The position numbers were made by a program, and so were the translations under genes. Shown here one piece after another: positions 46,684 through 58,420 of a DNA stretch of 64,000 nucleotides. The stretch's first letter is position 1, and the number at the start of each line of letters is the position of its first letter. Under the pieces are notes generated by a model. That model did no database searches. It saw only the letters and a program-made list of their open reading frames with translations, and had not been told where the DNA came from. The stretch is taken from positions 43,066 to 107,065 of the forward strand of contig JAAOMT010000219.1 in the NCBI GenBank assembly GCA_016748015.1, given 5' to 3'. The DNA comes from Geosiphon pyriformis. Lineage: Eukaryota; Glomeromycota; Glomeromycetes; Archaeosporales; Geosiphonaceae.

Positions 46684-47370
46684 TCAGTCAAAAACAGCAT
46701 TGGTCTTGAACAGCCAATTGTTCCCAACCAATGCTTGGTATTGGGTGGCTTCCATGACTAAGACTTTGATAAGTGTAATGAGGCCATTGATTTTAAAGGG
46801 GAAATTGTTGATTTCGCCTATAGGCGTCTTAGTGGCTCTATCAGTAGTTATAATCTTGGTGCTGGAAGTGTGGTCAACCTGGCAATTTAATTGCTCCATT
46901 AGTTGACGGGTGATGATGCTGCCAGCTGATCCACTATCCAAGATCAGTTTGATCAGATGACCATCAGCTTTTGCATCAGTGTACATTGTAGTGATGAGTT
47001 TTTTTTTTAGTGCTACTCCACTAAACCAAGGAGTTGTGGTTGGTTCTTCAATTTCGAAGGGAAATATGACTGCGAGTAACTTGTCTTCTATAACAATGGC
47101 TGGTGAGATGTTGTTGGTAAGTATTGTTGGTTGCTGGTTGGATTCTGGTTTGTTGGTTTGGGTGTCTTCTGGGGTAACCAGAAGACTTAAATAGTTCTGA
47201 GAATTCAGGTTTTGAATGGAACTAGTATCCAAATTCCACTGATAAGATCCTGATTGTTGGCCTAATAAACTGGGGATCGGTTGATGAACAACTATCACTG
47301 ATCTCCAGTTTTGGGTGATTCTGGGTCTTAGATTTCCTGATGTCATTATAGCTGAGTTTTGGGATGGCAT
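46684..47370 (-). CDS. Aspartic protease region of gypsy B
   Basis: A 228-codon open stretch. The retropepsin site LIKLILDSGSAGSIITR is near residues 142-158, and GNNWLFKTNAVFD closes the domain. The first 120 residues are a Q/N/S/T-rich linker following the zinc knuckle. The active Asp is intact. The ATG at 47370 lies inside the former polyprotein. Confidence 0.8.
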   Translation of the reverse strand: MPSQNSAIMTSGNLRPRITQNWRSVIVVHQPIPSLLGQQSGSYQWNLDTSSIQNLNSQNYLSLLVTPEDTQTNKPESNQQPTILTNNISPAIVIEDKLLAVIFPFEIEEPTTTPWFSGVALKKKLITTMYTDAKADGHLIKLILDSGSAGSIITRQLMEQLNCQVDHTSSTKIITTDRATKTPIGEINNFPFKINGLITLIKVLVMEATQYQALVGNNWLFKTNAVFD

Positions 47371-47599
47371 TTGAACTTGTTGGGATTAATAAATTACTTG
47401 AGGCTGCGGCTGATAAATGACTTGTGGCTGCAGTTGATAAATTGTTGATGGCTGATAAATTGATGGTTGATATACTGTTGGCTGATAGATTGGTTGCTAC
47501 ATTATAGGCAGGTAAGCGTTTTGATATTGTTCTTGATTGGGTGGGCAATTCGGAGTCTGAGACCAGCAATTGGAGTTTTGATACTGATTTTCTGATCAT

Positions 47600-48900
47600 A
47601 AATTGCTATAAGTATGGCAGTTTGTTCTAATATGCCCTTGTTTATCACAGTTGTAGCAGACACATGTTTCTGGCTGTCATGACTGATTAGTGGACAATCT
47701 TGGACGTGATTGATTCTGGAAATGATTCACATTTCTTAAATTATTATGTCGTTGGGATATCTGATAAATTGAGTGATTGTCAGCTAAGTATCCCTCTAAT
47801 TTCTGATTGATGTTGTCACTAAACTGTTTTAGCTTGAAATCTAGGTTAAATAATCCATTCATTACTAAATTCACAGTTTGGGCGTGGTTGGCTTCTAACT
47901 CGGCAGCTTCAAAATCTCTGGCATGGGTCATGATGGTTGAAAAATTAGCTGGATGCATTGAACATACTTGCTGGAGGATGCTACTGTGCAATCCTCAGAT
48001 GAATTGGTTCAAGATCTGTGGTGCTGTAAAGTAATTAGCTTGGATTGCCTGAATTTGGTGCAGATTTCTATGGAAACGTCCCAGGTAGGTGGTGACTGCT
48101 TCAGTTTCTCCTTGTTTAATAGTGGTAAATATGTTGGCCAATTTGTGGAGGCTATTATTGTTGCTGAATATCTCAAAAATTCCATCTTAAATTCATTGAA
48201 TGTTTGTGGTTTGGTGACTAAACTTTGGTATCATGCATCTGTGGTGTCTCTTAAGAAATATGGAATGGCTTGAAGTGTTCGGGCATTATTCCATCTGTTT
48301 GCAGTAATGGCTTTTTCTACATCATTGAGCCATACTTTGGCATTGTCCTCTTCGCCAGTAAATTGATTGAGTTTTGCTATGGGAGCATATGCCATTGGAT
48401 CTAGGTGTGGTTGTTGTTGTTGGATGGGTAATTGAAATAGTTGTTGTGGCTGTTGAAGCAGCTACTGAGGTGGTTGCTAATTCTGCTGATTCAGCAGCTG
48501 AATTGGCTGGAACGGTTGCTGTAGTGACTGGCTAATCGATTTCACTGGTGGTTGATTAATCACAATTATTGGAAGTATGTACTAATTAATTATTTCGGAG
48601 TTTTGATTATTCTGATTCAGTGGTGTTCTAATATTTGGGGTTTCAGTTTCCGGATTTTCAAAATTTGGTGGAGTTTGAAAGTTCAGGATTTCAATTTCTG
48701 GGTTTTCTAGGATCAGGTTTTGGTAAGTCAATTCTTGATTCTCAGATTCATTTTTCTCTTCTTCAGATAATTCCTACAGAGTAGCAGTTCTGAAGTCTGG
48801 TTGAAACAGTGGTGATCAAATTCCTGATGGTGTTGGTGATCACAATTTAAATCCTTCAAAATAGTTACTGTAAGTTCCTAATAGTTCTGTTTTCCTTTGT
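47600..48900 (-). pseudogene. Capsid and zinc knuckle of gypsy B Gag
   Basis: Capsid sequence of the Retrotrans_gag type is visible, for example AIPYFLRDTTDA near 48250 and FIRGLHSSILQQV near 48000-47970. An open stretch 47991-47677 leads into the knuckle CYNCDKQGHIRTNC (CX2CX4HX4C) at about 47650-47610. Short repeats of a YQPS-type motif follow near 47510-47400. Stops are TAA, TAG or TGA at likely Gln and Trp positions. Confidence 0.78.
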
Positions 48901-48917
48901 TTACTTTGAAATAAGAA

Positions 48918-49409
48918 TCACCCGAATGTTAATGTCACATTTGATGTGGACATGTCTACTGATAGTAAATTGATGGTGCTTCCGGGTGTATAATAGTATA
49001 ACTGGTGTATTGGAAATTCAGTTTTTTGTTTCTTCCAGGTGGGCAGTTGTATTTCTTTTGGAGTTGTTGATAGGGTTTGTAATTTTCTTTTATCTTTATC
49101 TGCATAGATAATTGGAAATTGTTGCTGCACATATCTTTCAATAGTTTGATTGATTTCCCTAATTACTGCAAAACTATAGTTCTTTGGTAAGCTGGTGTGT
49201 TGAAATAATTTGGTGTAGAAGTTTTCTCTTGCTGATTCAATGTTAACTGTTTCTCCTAGGCAGTCAGTAATTTTATTGTTGATGTAAAAATTGAAAGCTG
49301 ATTCTGCTGGGTAATGATTACTGTTTAATCCTAATTGTTGGCTGTATTGTTGAAACAAAGATTTGGCAAATTTTAAGTGGTTTGCTCCTATGTTTTCTGA
49401 TTCTGCCAC
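48918..49409 (-). CDS. N-terminal gag frame of gypsy B
   Basis: An intact 163-codon frame starting just downstream of the PBS. It begins MAESENIGANHLKFAKSL and is largely helical and polar. Its frame differs from that of the capsid part, so it is either the start of Gag separated by a frameshift or a short separate protein. It resembles in position the gag start of element D. Confidence 0.65.
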   Translation of the reverse strand: MAESENIGANHLKFAKSLFQQYSQQLGLNSNHYPAESAFNFYINNKITDCLGETVNIESARENFYTKLFQHTSLPKNYSFAVIREINQTIERYVQQQFPIIYADKDKRKLQTLSTTPKEIQLPTWKKQKTEFPIHQLYYYTPGSTINLLSVDMSTSNVTLTFG

Positions 49410-49443
49410 TTTTGGTTTGTTGGTGGTACTGGTTTTTTGTAGG

Positions 49444-49466
49444 AATATACCTTACAGGAAGCACCA
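49444..49466 (-). other. Primer-binding site of gypsy B
   Basis: Just inside the 5' LTR the minus strand reads TGGTGCTTCCTGTAAGG, starting with TGG as expected for pairing with a tRNA 3' CCA end. Element C has the same site with C-to-T changes, and element D has TGGTGCTTTCTCACGG. Confidence 0.7.
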
Positions 49467-49468
49467 AA

Positions 49469-50329
49469 TATTACAGGTGAGTATTTGGGATGTGGAGTAA
49501 ATAACAAACCTGTAACTTAGTGCTCAAAGCTAGTTGTTGGTGTTGATAATCTGAAGGTTTGTTGTCTGAAGGTTTTGGATGAGTCTTTTGTATAATGAAC
49601 AGAGATTCAATAGTCATTGTATCTGTAGCTTCCCAGACTTGCAAGTCTGTCAATTTTTTTCTCAGCTTGGTGGCCGGCAATCCTTTGGTAAGTAATCCAT
49701 ATTTCTTGTACATATTCTACTCATTCACAGGGGTCTTTTACCAGATAATCCTTGACATCAGTAATTGGCGCTTTCAATCAATTGGTTAGTGCACAACAAA
49801 ATAAACAACAAAATAAAGAAGAAAATAAAAAAAATAAAATGAAGAAGATAAAGCATAAGCCAAGGCGAGATAACAAGTTAGTATTCCGTCAATAGCCATG
49901 ATCAAGAGCTATTGTTCTAGTGTAGTTAAGTATTGGTTACTACCAACATGGAGTGTTGATAGTAGAAAGTAGATTACAATATAGAATAATTATTTATTGA
50001 ATAATTGTGTTTTCTAGCTAAGAACTTTTTACTTTCTTTTTGTGAATTCTGTCTTTTCTGCTTCTAACACTACTGCTATATATACATAATTGAGATTCCT
50101 CAATTCCTCAATTTTTCATGACAGGAATCCTGGAATTTTTGGAATCCTGTGATTCCTTTGGGAGAAATCCTGGAATTCTGGAATCCTGCAATTTCTTATC
50201 AGGGAATTCTGAAATTCTGGAATTCTGCAATTTCTTGTCAGGAAATTTTGGAATTCCACATTTTTACTATGTCTACTTCTGATTGGCTACTAACTATGTT
50301 AATATACTTTCTATATTCTATGAATAACA
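49469..50329 (-). repeat. 5' LTR of gypsy B
   Basis: On the plus strand it runs from TATTACAG to GAATAACA, with an A-rich run near 49800-49850 and a TATATATACAT block near 50080. It contains a minisatellite at 50130-50262. Past 50329 the sequence is LINE ORF1, so the element inserted into that LINE. Confidence 0.8.
50130..50262. repeat. Minisatellite of about 39 bp in the LTR
   Basis: Three imperfect units built around GGAATTCTGGAATCCTGCAA and ending TTTCTTATCAGG. Similar GAATTC-rich units are seen in the LTR pieces at 35270-35400, 53960-54050 and 62420-62550. Confidence 0.75.
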
Positions 50330-50335
50330 ATGTTA

Positions 50336-51077
50336 AAAAATCAGTTTAGGGCACTTTTGTTTACTTATTCTATGAGTATAACTGTTCATAATTTTGGTGC
50401 TTTATTAAAAAGAACTGGTAAAAAAACTTGTATTATAAACCAATTATTTAAACTGCAATAAAGTTTACTGTATTGTAGTTGGTTTTGAATCTAATAAAGA
50501 CTAGAATTTGTTTTTTATATAAAGCCAATTTTTGGTGATGTAAAACTTTCATAGATTAGAATAAATTTGATTTAATATAAAAAATATGAACATTTTGGAC
50601 ATTTTATTTTGGAGTATAATATATTTGGCTTCTCTATTTTATCATCTTTAAATGTATTTAAAAAGTTTGTTTTAAATAAAAAATATTTTTAGTCAGCCAA
50701 ACTGTATGCCAAAAAAACCATTTTTATATCTTATTCTGCTGTTTTTGATGACAAGTTATAGGCTTAAGTAATCTCAGTAGCTTTTGTTTTTATCAATTTG
50801 CTTTTTGGTTTTGGTTTTGGGTTTCATTTCTTTAGTGTTTTAAATTTTAATAAAAAAGCTTTCTTTGCTTTAATAAATGCTTTTTTTATGTGTGTTTATT
50901 TAGCCTTTTTAAAATGTTTCTTAGAACTACTGATTAATCAAGTATTTGGTGTTGTATACAAACTTAGTATAAAATTAATGTCAATGGTTTTTTCTTCTTT
51001 TTTTAATATCTTTATAGATTTACTAGTATCTGGTCTAAATATAAATTTGAGCATAATACTATCAGTAAAATTTTAAC
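50336..51077 (+). pseudogene. LINE ORF1 fragment between two LTR elements
   Basis: Broken frames align with ORF1 of the other LINE copies from the HRALLYT region (here FRALLFTYSMSITVHNF) to the coiled-coil area with FLELLINQVFGVVYKL (near 50925). It is closest to the third LINE copy. It is cut on the left by the LTR of gypsy B and on the right by the LTR of gypsy D. Confidence 0.75.
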
Positions 51078-52014
51078 TATTAATTAGCATAAAATTATCC
51101 TTATAATTTCTATTAATAATTAGTATATATTATTATCATTTCAATTATTACTTATTATTTAATCAAATTATTAAATATTATTATTCAATTAATAATCTAA
51201 TTTGTACTATAAAAATTAAGATAATCAAATTACACAATACTCTGAACTATTTAATATTCAAAAATTGGCCGAAATTAGCAAAAATTGGCCGAAATAATCA
51301 ATAGTTTGTGGAAATAATTTGTAGTTTGCCAAAATATATCTTTAGTTTACTAAAATTAAAACAAAGAGAAAAGTGCAAGTTTAAAAACTAGTACTACAAC
51401 AAGTTGTATAAAAGAAGAGCTTCTCTTTTCAAAAAAAAGTATTTTATCTTAAATATCTTAATTAGAACAAATTATTTTTTCTATACATCTTTACAAAAAT
51501 TAAATAAAAATTAAAATATTTGAAAAACCAAATCCTTAATTATTATACTTAACATTCACAAAAACCCAATTAATGTTTTGAAATTGATTAGCTACCAATT
51601 TTAATAATCTGTTAGTGATTTCAGGCCTGAATAAAAAACGTTTTTTTTGACAAAATTCTATTTTTTTTATATTTCTTTTATTTATTTATTTTTTTCTTAT
51701 TATAATTATTAAGGTAGCTTATAGACAAGATTCCTGTAGAAAAGTTGATTTTCACAGCAAAGTAACTACACATTTTAGTGAACTTTCAATTAAGCAATTT
51801 CTGGAAAAAAATTAATGTTTACTACAATATAACTATACAAAGTAATTGGCATAAAATTGGTTATTCTACTTATAACCCCAGCAGTTTAAATTATAAGAGA
51901 TAATTTGAAGATAAATTCGGTTATCAAAAGTCTAATTACTTCCAGAAAATGTGAATTTACAACCAATAAACATTAATAACATTCAAAAAAAAAGACTAAA
52001 AACCTCTGGTAATA
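51078..52014 (+). repeat. LTR of gypsy D, first copy
   Basis: It matches 62755-63698 throughout with many C-to-T type differences. It starts CTATTAATTAGCATAAAATTA and ends GGTAATA. It contains short repeats of an AAAATTGGCCGAAAT type (51250-51350), then TATAAAAG at 51407-51414 as a likely promoter. Confidence 0.8.
51407..51414 (+). promoter_or_regulatory. TATA box in the gypsy D LTR, first copy
   Basis: TATAAAAG, followed by the GAAGAGCTTCTCTT palindrome-like stretch, and kept exactly in the other D copy. Confidence 0.6.
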
Positions 52015-52016
52015 TT

Positions 52017-52740
52017 TGGTGCTCTCCCACAGAAATAATACAACAATAACCAAATTCATAATAGTAACCCCAGCAAACACAACAACTCTAAAGTATTATT
52101 AGTCGATTTACACTTACTGCAAGTAAAAATTCAACATCCAAGACAGAATTAAAATTTTCAAGAAATCACTATACCAATATATTGAAAACCACATTAACAA
52201 TTATTTTTTTAGAAACTACAACATTTCAAAAGTTAAAAGCAATCTCTACAATAATTTATTGTACTATTCACAATTTGGAACTGAAAACATTAATAGTAAA
52301 ACACTTGACACCTATTTCTAAGAACTTAACTTTAACATTATCCAGTATTGCAAAAAAAAATATCAAGTACAGTCCAAATATTTTCTTAATTTTGAATTAG
52401 AACCAGAAAACAGCAACAACAGAAAACAGCAAAAGAAATTTCAAGTTAGTCATACAACTTACAACACACCAAAAACAACTGCCAAATATTTGCAAACATC
52501 TAAACAAAGAACCAATATCAAATTACCATTTTTTATTACACTATTTTTAATTTTACTTGTTCAACTACAAACTTCAAATTTACTACTTATCTGGTTCTCA
52601 AGACTAGAAGATTTTCAATCATCCAAAAATAGTTCCAATTTATTTAAAAATTTCTCTGTTTTTTTGGTATGTTGTTTTTAAATTCAAGCTTAAATTCAGA
52701 TTTAGGTTCAGATTCAGATTCTTAAGCAGTCTGAATGTTT
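52017..52740 (+). pseudogene. Gag start of gypsy D, first copy
   Basis: After a TGGTGCTCTCCC primer-binding site, the reading continues as broken gag N-terminal sequence matching the D copy at the window's right edge (YQYIENHINNY-type and IISKVKSNLYNNL-type pieces). Polar Q/N/T-rich sequence follows near 52400-52500. It fades near 52740, so most of the element is absent. Confidence 0.6.
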
Positions 52741-53277
52741 AATTGTAGAAGTAGTAAGTTTAAAAATTGTGCCAAATATTCTCTTAGAATAGATTTTTTA
52801 GAAAATTTTTTTTTAATAAAATGTGTACATAATTAAAAGTTCAAAAATTGTTTTTGTGATAAATAAAAACACAGTTCTTAATAGTGGATTGATTTGGTTA
52901 TTTAGTGATAAATAATAAAATAAAATTTCTAATAATATAACTTAAAGTTTTTTATATAATAAGATTAGTACTTGTTATAGACTCATATTTCTTTAATAGA
53001 GTATTTGTTCTAAAGTTTTTAGTTTTTGTTAGTTATCTTGGTTATTGTCTTTTTTTTTGTTTTTATTAAAAGTGAATAAAAAACTTTGTTAAGTGTATTT
53101 TTCGATTTTTTAATGTATTTATATCAAATTTATTAGGAATAATTGTGTTTTAGATAACATAATATGTAGAATTAATTTTTAATATAAGCTTTATTTTTGT
53201 TTTTAGAATTTTGTTTCAATAAATATTAAATTCAATAATGTATATAGTAATTAAAAATTAATTTAGCTAGAAAACAA
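52741..53277. other. AT-rich DNA, nothing recognised
   Basis: No element ends or frames are recognised between the D fragment and the 3' LTR of gypsy C. Confidence 0.5.
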
Positions 53278-54110
53278 TATTACAGATGCTTATTTGGAGA
53301 TTAAAACAAATAACAAACCTGTAATTTGGTGCTTAATAGCTGGTAATATTAGTAGTTTTTAAATATTTTAGAGTCTAAAAGTTTTGGTTAAGTTCTTTGT
53401 ATAATAGACAAAAATTCAATTAATGGTTTTTTTTATGAATTTTTTTTCCAACATAATAACTGGTTTATTTTGGCAATCATGTCTTTTTAATAAGTTATTT
53501 TTAAATTTCTTCTTTTGTTTTTAGGTTTTTTATAAGGCTATCTTTGATGTCAAATATTTAATACTTAATTTTTTTAATCAATTAGTAAACAACAAAGAAA
53601 CAAAATAAAAAAAAATAAAAAAAATAAAAAAAAATAAAAGAAAAATAAGAAAAGAAAATAAGAAATTAGTATCCTGTTAATAGCTGTAATCAAAAATTAT
53701 TGTTTCAATATAGTTAAGTATTAAATTCTATTAATATGAAGTGTTTATAATAAAAAGTAATTAATATTCTTAATCAAGTGATAATAACATAGATTAGATA
53801 ATAATTAGATATTTTATTAATATTAATGGATTTTTACTTTAAGTTATAGAAAACTATCTTTTAAAAAAGGAAATATTGTTGTTTTAAACTCTATAAATTC
53901 TGAATATTTTTTTGTTTCTAACACTTTTACTATATATACATAATTTGTGTTATACAAGATTTTTGGAAATCTTAGAATTTCCCAAAAAAATTCTAGAATT
54001 CTAAAATTCTGTAATTTTCTAAAAAAATCTTAAAATTCTCCATTTTACTACACCTATTTTTGATTAGTTATTTTATCTATTATTATATTTTCTAATTTTT
54101 ATAAGTAACA
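53278..54110 (-). repeat. 3' LTR of gypsy C
   Basis: On the plus strand it runs from TATTACAG to ATAAGTAACA with the same internal order as the LTR of B. Just beyond 54110 the minus strand is purine-rich (AAAAAAAGAAAATAA), a fitting polypurine tract. Confidence 0.78.
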
Positions 54111-54890
54111 TTATTTTCTTTTTTTAATATTAAGCTCTATCAAGATCTTCTAAATCTTTCTCTTGAATTAGCTCTATAACTTCTTTTTTAAGAATTACTT
54201 GGACAATATTGGTCTGTAATTTTTCAAATTAAGCATTGGTAATTTTTTCCAATTGGTTAATGGTTACTATTTTTATTGTTAAGTATAATAATATTTTTAG
54301 ACAATCTTGAAACTTTGTTTGTAACTAGTATATTGTTTATGTTTGTGTGAATAGATGGTTTTTTTACAAATTGTTTGAATTATTATAATATTGTCATATT
54401 AAACATTTATTTTGTTTTATTTATATATAAGTTCTGAATATTGAGCTTTTGTTTTAAGTGATAATAACAAAAGTTTTTTGGAAATTGTTGTATCCATTAT
54501 TTTCAATTTTTTTCTATTAACTCTTTGTATAGTACTATTGTCTTTAGTATTTTTATGGATATTTTTACTTTTGCTATTATATTTTTTACTATATTTTTAT
54601 ATCTTTTATATATTCTATATTGTATTTTATATTGAGATTTCTGTTTTCTTTCTGTATATTGAATAGTTTATTAATTAATTGTAATTTCTATGTTCAGTTT
54701 TTAATGTTTAATTAGTTGAAATAATTGTTGGGCTAGTAGATAAATGTTGTCAGTAATTTTTATCTTTTTATTTGCTTTTATTACATATATTGATTTTTTA
54801 TATACTATTTTTGTAGATTAATTTGATGTGTTTATGTTAATAATTATAATTGGTTTTAGATTTTGTAAAATTTTATCTGGTTAAATTAGT
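54111..54890 (-). pseudogene. Post-integrase region of gypsy C
   Basis: Between integrase and the 3' LTR the minus strand reads as coding-like sequence with few stops. It includes a KITDNIYLLAQQLFQL-like piece near 54740 and ends with KKEVIELIQEKDLEDLDRA near 54150. I do not recognise a domain. Gypsy A has a different but similarly placed tail. Confidence 0.45.
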
Positions 54891-56040
54891 ATTTATTGTA
54901 TTTCTAGTTGTAGAATATTACTGGTAGATGATAATACTATATTGTGATATAATTTTAATCAATTTTTATGTATTATTTTAGCTAAGATTTTGTTGTTCTA
55001 TCTTAATTTATAAGCTTTATTTCTAAAAAAATTTTCAATGTAAAATGGTCTGTTTTATTTAGGGTCAAATTTTTTACTCTATTGTTTTTTTGTTTTGGTA
55101 CAATATAAGAGTACTGTCTCTAATTTTGAATTTAATTGATTTATCTGGTAATTGGTTATTATATTATTTTTTTTGTTTTGCTTGTAACTTTTGAATGTTA
55201 TTAGCTGTTTTTTGCTTTTTGTTTTCTAAAGTTTCTATTAAATTGTATGTTTTTTTTAGTAATATTCTTTGGAAGTTGGCTTCTGTTATTGGTTTTATTA
55301 GATATATATTAATATCTATCTTAACTAGTAATGTTGTTGTTTTATTATAAACAAGTTTAAATAATATTGTTTATATAGTATCTTGTTTCATTGTTCAATA
55401 AACAAATAATATTGATAATATAAACAAATCTCATTTATTTTGGTTTTCTTGACTAATCTTGGCTATTGTTTTATACAATGTTTTGTTAAATTTTTTGACT
55501 AAACCATTTGTTTATAGATAATATAATGATTATAATAGTCTTTTAATTCCAAATTTTTGATTTAATTTTGTTAATATTCTGTTTACAAAGTGAGTTTTTT
55601 GATCTAATAATAATTTTTTTAAATATTTATGTTGACAAATCAAATCTTACTGTACAAATTCAGCTATAAATTTTGCATCTGCTTTTTAAATTACTTTTGC
55701 TTTTGGCTATTTTATAAAATAATTCATGACTATTACTATATATCAATTGTTTTTATTGATAATAATTAATAGTCTAACTAAGTCAATTCTAATTCAATTG
55801 AATGATTGTTTTATTTTAATTGGTTTTAATGATTTATTGAATCTCATTTTTTCTTTTTTCTAACAAACATTATAATTTTGAATATATTAGATAATATATA
55901 AATACATAAATAGCCAATAATATCTTTTTCTGGTTTTTTCTATAGTTGTTTCTTCTGTAGTTTGATTTGAGTATATGTTAAACAGTATTGTTTCTTTTTC
56001 TAATTCAGTAATTACTCTAAATAACTGGCCTAAATTTCTT
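54891..56040 (-). pseudogene. Integrase relic of gypsy C
   Basis: It aligns along its length with the integrase of B (for example the stretch equivalent to B's 42000-42900), with frequent stops and no surviving long frame. Its relation to B is clearest in shared plus-strand blocks such as TGTAGAATATTACTGGT at about 54910. Confidence 0.75.
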
Positions 56041-57480
56041 TTGTTTTTCTAATATAATATATTTTGGTAAGTAATAAAATATTTTGATTGTTGTTTTATG
56101 CTGTTTTGTTCTTTTTGAGGTAATTTTTTTTTGAATTATTGAGTATTAATATAATATTAGAGTTGTTAATATTTTTGTGTATTTATTTTTTGTTATATTT
56201 TTGGGTTAAAATTATTTTAGATTTGTTTTATTTGTAACAAACCATCAGCAGTTCTATTTTTTTTTCTCTTTTTATAATATACAGTATAATTAAATAGTAA
56301 TAGTTCTATTTTCTATCTTGTATGATAATTATTTCCAAATTTTTGCTTTTGGATTGATGTCAATCTTTTGTAATCAGTATATACATTAAATTTTTGACTT
56401 AAATATTCTTTCCATTTGATGACAACTCAATAAATAGCTAAATGTTTTAATACTAAAGTTCTATAGTTTTTTTCAGCTAAACTTAAACTTCTGCTAACAT
56501 ATGTTATTAAGTGTTCTTGTCTATCAGCTCCTTTTTATAACAATACAGTTCTTAATATTTAACCAGATATATTAATAGTAATAATGAAAACTTGCTATAA
56601 TCTGAATAAATTAGTATTAGAGTTTAAATAAGCTTTATATTTAACATTTTTTGCTTAAAGCTGGTAAAATGGTTAAGCCAATTTGGAGAAATTTTGGATA
56701 AAATGGCAATAATATCTGGTAAATTTTAAAAATGCTCTTAGTTTCATCAAATTTGTTAGTATTGAAAAGTTCTTAACTATTTCAATTTTGTTTGGATCTA
56801 TTTTAATATCATTTTTTCTTATAATATGTTCCAAAAACTTGAATTCTGTTTTGCCAAAAAAACACTTGATAACATTTAACTTTAGTTCAGATTTTTTTAA
56901 TCTTTCAAACTTTTGTTAAAGATAGTAGAAATAATTATCAAATGTCTTAAAAAACATATTGGTATTATTTAAGTAGATTACTACTAATTTTTATAGTAAT
57001 TTAGTATATATAATTTCCATAAGTTATTGAAAAATGGCTGGAATATTGATTAAGCTAAATGGCATGATATCAAATTCAAAATTTTTTTTTCTGGTTGTGA
57101 ATGCTGTTTTTTTTTGTCAATTGAATTCATAGTTACTTGTTAGTAATTACTATTTAAATCTAATGTTGAGAACCATTTTTTTTTTTCAAAAGTATTGAAT
57201 AGTTTTTGGATTTATAAAGTCCGATAACTGTTTCTGTAAGTAATATTGTTAAGTTTTTTGTAATCTACACAAAAGTGGATTTTTTCATTTTTTTTTGGAA
57301 AAATACTATTGGTAATAATTATGGACTTATTGATAATTAAATTAATCTATTGTTTAATATTTAGTTGATTTTATGGCTGGTTGGTAGTATTCTGTATGCT
57401 TATTGCTTTATTGGCATAGTATTTCTAGTTTTTATTTAGTGCTAAATAATGTTAGTTCTGCCAAATTCATTTTTATTGGC
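56041..57480 (-). pseudogene. Reverse transcriptase and RNase H relic of gypsy C
   Basis: It is colinear with B's 42950-44500. The catalytic YLDD area corresponds to about 56965-56990 and is altered by substitutions. There is no open frame of length. Confidence 0.72.
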
Positions 57481-58420
57481 AAAGATATTAGTAAAATTGT
57501 TGAGTAACATTTTAAGCTGCATATATTGAAGTGAATCTAGATTTTTTAAGTTTATTTGTTCCAATTGTTCTAGTTATAATAAATAGCATTTTTTTTGTCT
57601 GTATATAGTTTATAATGTAATATTCACATATTTACACAGTTATAGAAAATTTAAAATGGTAGTTGATAATTGGTTTTCAATTTCAGTGCTTAAATATCTG
57701 ATGGTAGTTTTACTTAGTATTTTTATGGAGTTTTTAGTTGTATTGTATATAGAAATTTTAATATGTTTGTGGTTTTTAACTGGTATATAAAAATTGATAA
57801 TATTAATCTCTTTTAATTCATAAATGTTTGTTTTAGCTTTAAAAATTTGAAGTTGATCTTTTATCTTCCTCTTTATAGTTAACATATACTGGTTATATAA
57901 TATAATAAAAATAAATTGATTGGTAAAGATAATTTTTTTTTTATTAATTGTTTTTTTTTCATCATATTAACTAGTATCTCTATTTTACTCATAGATCTGA
58001 ATTTTTTTATTCTTTTTGCTGTAATCTCTAACTCTTTTCTTATTCCCACTAACATTAACTGAACTATTTTAATCAGAGGCAGAAATATTATTTGTGCTAT
58101 CTTTTTTAATAATATATTTCTTTTTTAAGTTATTTTGTAATATTGTAATAATATTTTCTATATATTTTGCATCAATTATTTTTTCTTTAATAATATATTT
58201 TTTTTCACTAAACTAGATCTAAAAACTAATTGGACTATTGTTGTTGCTAGAATTTCCAGTACTATTTTCAGATCTATATTGGTATGTAAATAAAGTTCTA
58301 ATTAAATAACAGTTTTTTTTAAATATCTAAGATCAAATCTTGCATTAGTATTATGTACATATTCTGGCATAATACTTTTACTGTTATTACTAAGCCATGT
58401 AAGTTTCTGTTTCATTAAAG
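57481..58420 (-). pseudogene. dUTPase relic of gypsy C
   Basis: It is colinear with the dUTPase of B. The open piece 57885-57640 corresponds to the region after the dUTPase motifs (INIINFYIPVKNHKHIKI). The motif regions themselves lie at about 57970-58400 and are broken. It shows that the dUTPase was already in the common ancestor of B and C. Confidence 0.72.

Larger units (their letters stand above)
41821..50329 (-). mobile_element. Gypsy B, dUTPase-encoding Ty3/gypsy element without its 3' end
   Basis: From 5' LTR to 3' on the minus strand: LTR (50329-49469), PBS, gag N-terminal frame, capsid, CCHC knuckle, protease, Cys-rich region, dUTPase, reverse transcriptase, RNase H and integrase. 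Capsid through dUTPase share one frame; reverse transcriptase is in another, integrase back in the first. Nonsense codons and at least one frameshift (near 44560) make it inactive. The 3' LTR and post-integrase region present in element C are missing here. Confidence 0.9.

Noticed and set aside
54478-54666. 62-codon hydrophobic plus-strand frame resembling membrane segments
   Set aside because: It is antisense to gypsy C and the F/L/I richness comes from T-rich decay, so I do not call a membrane protein.
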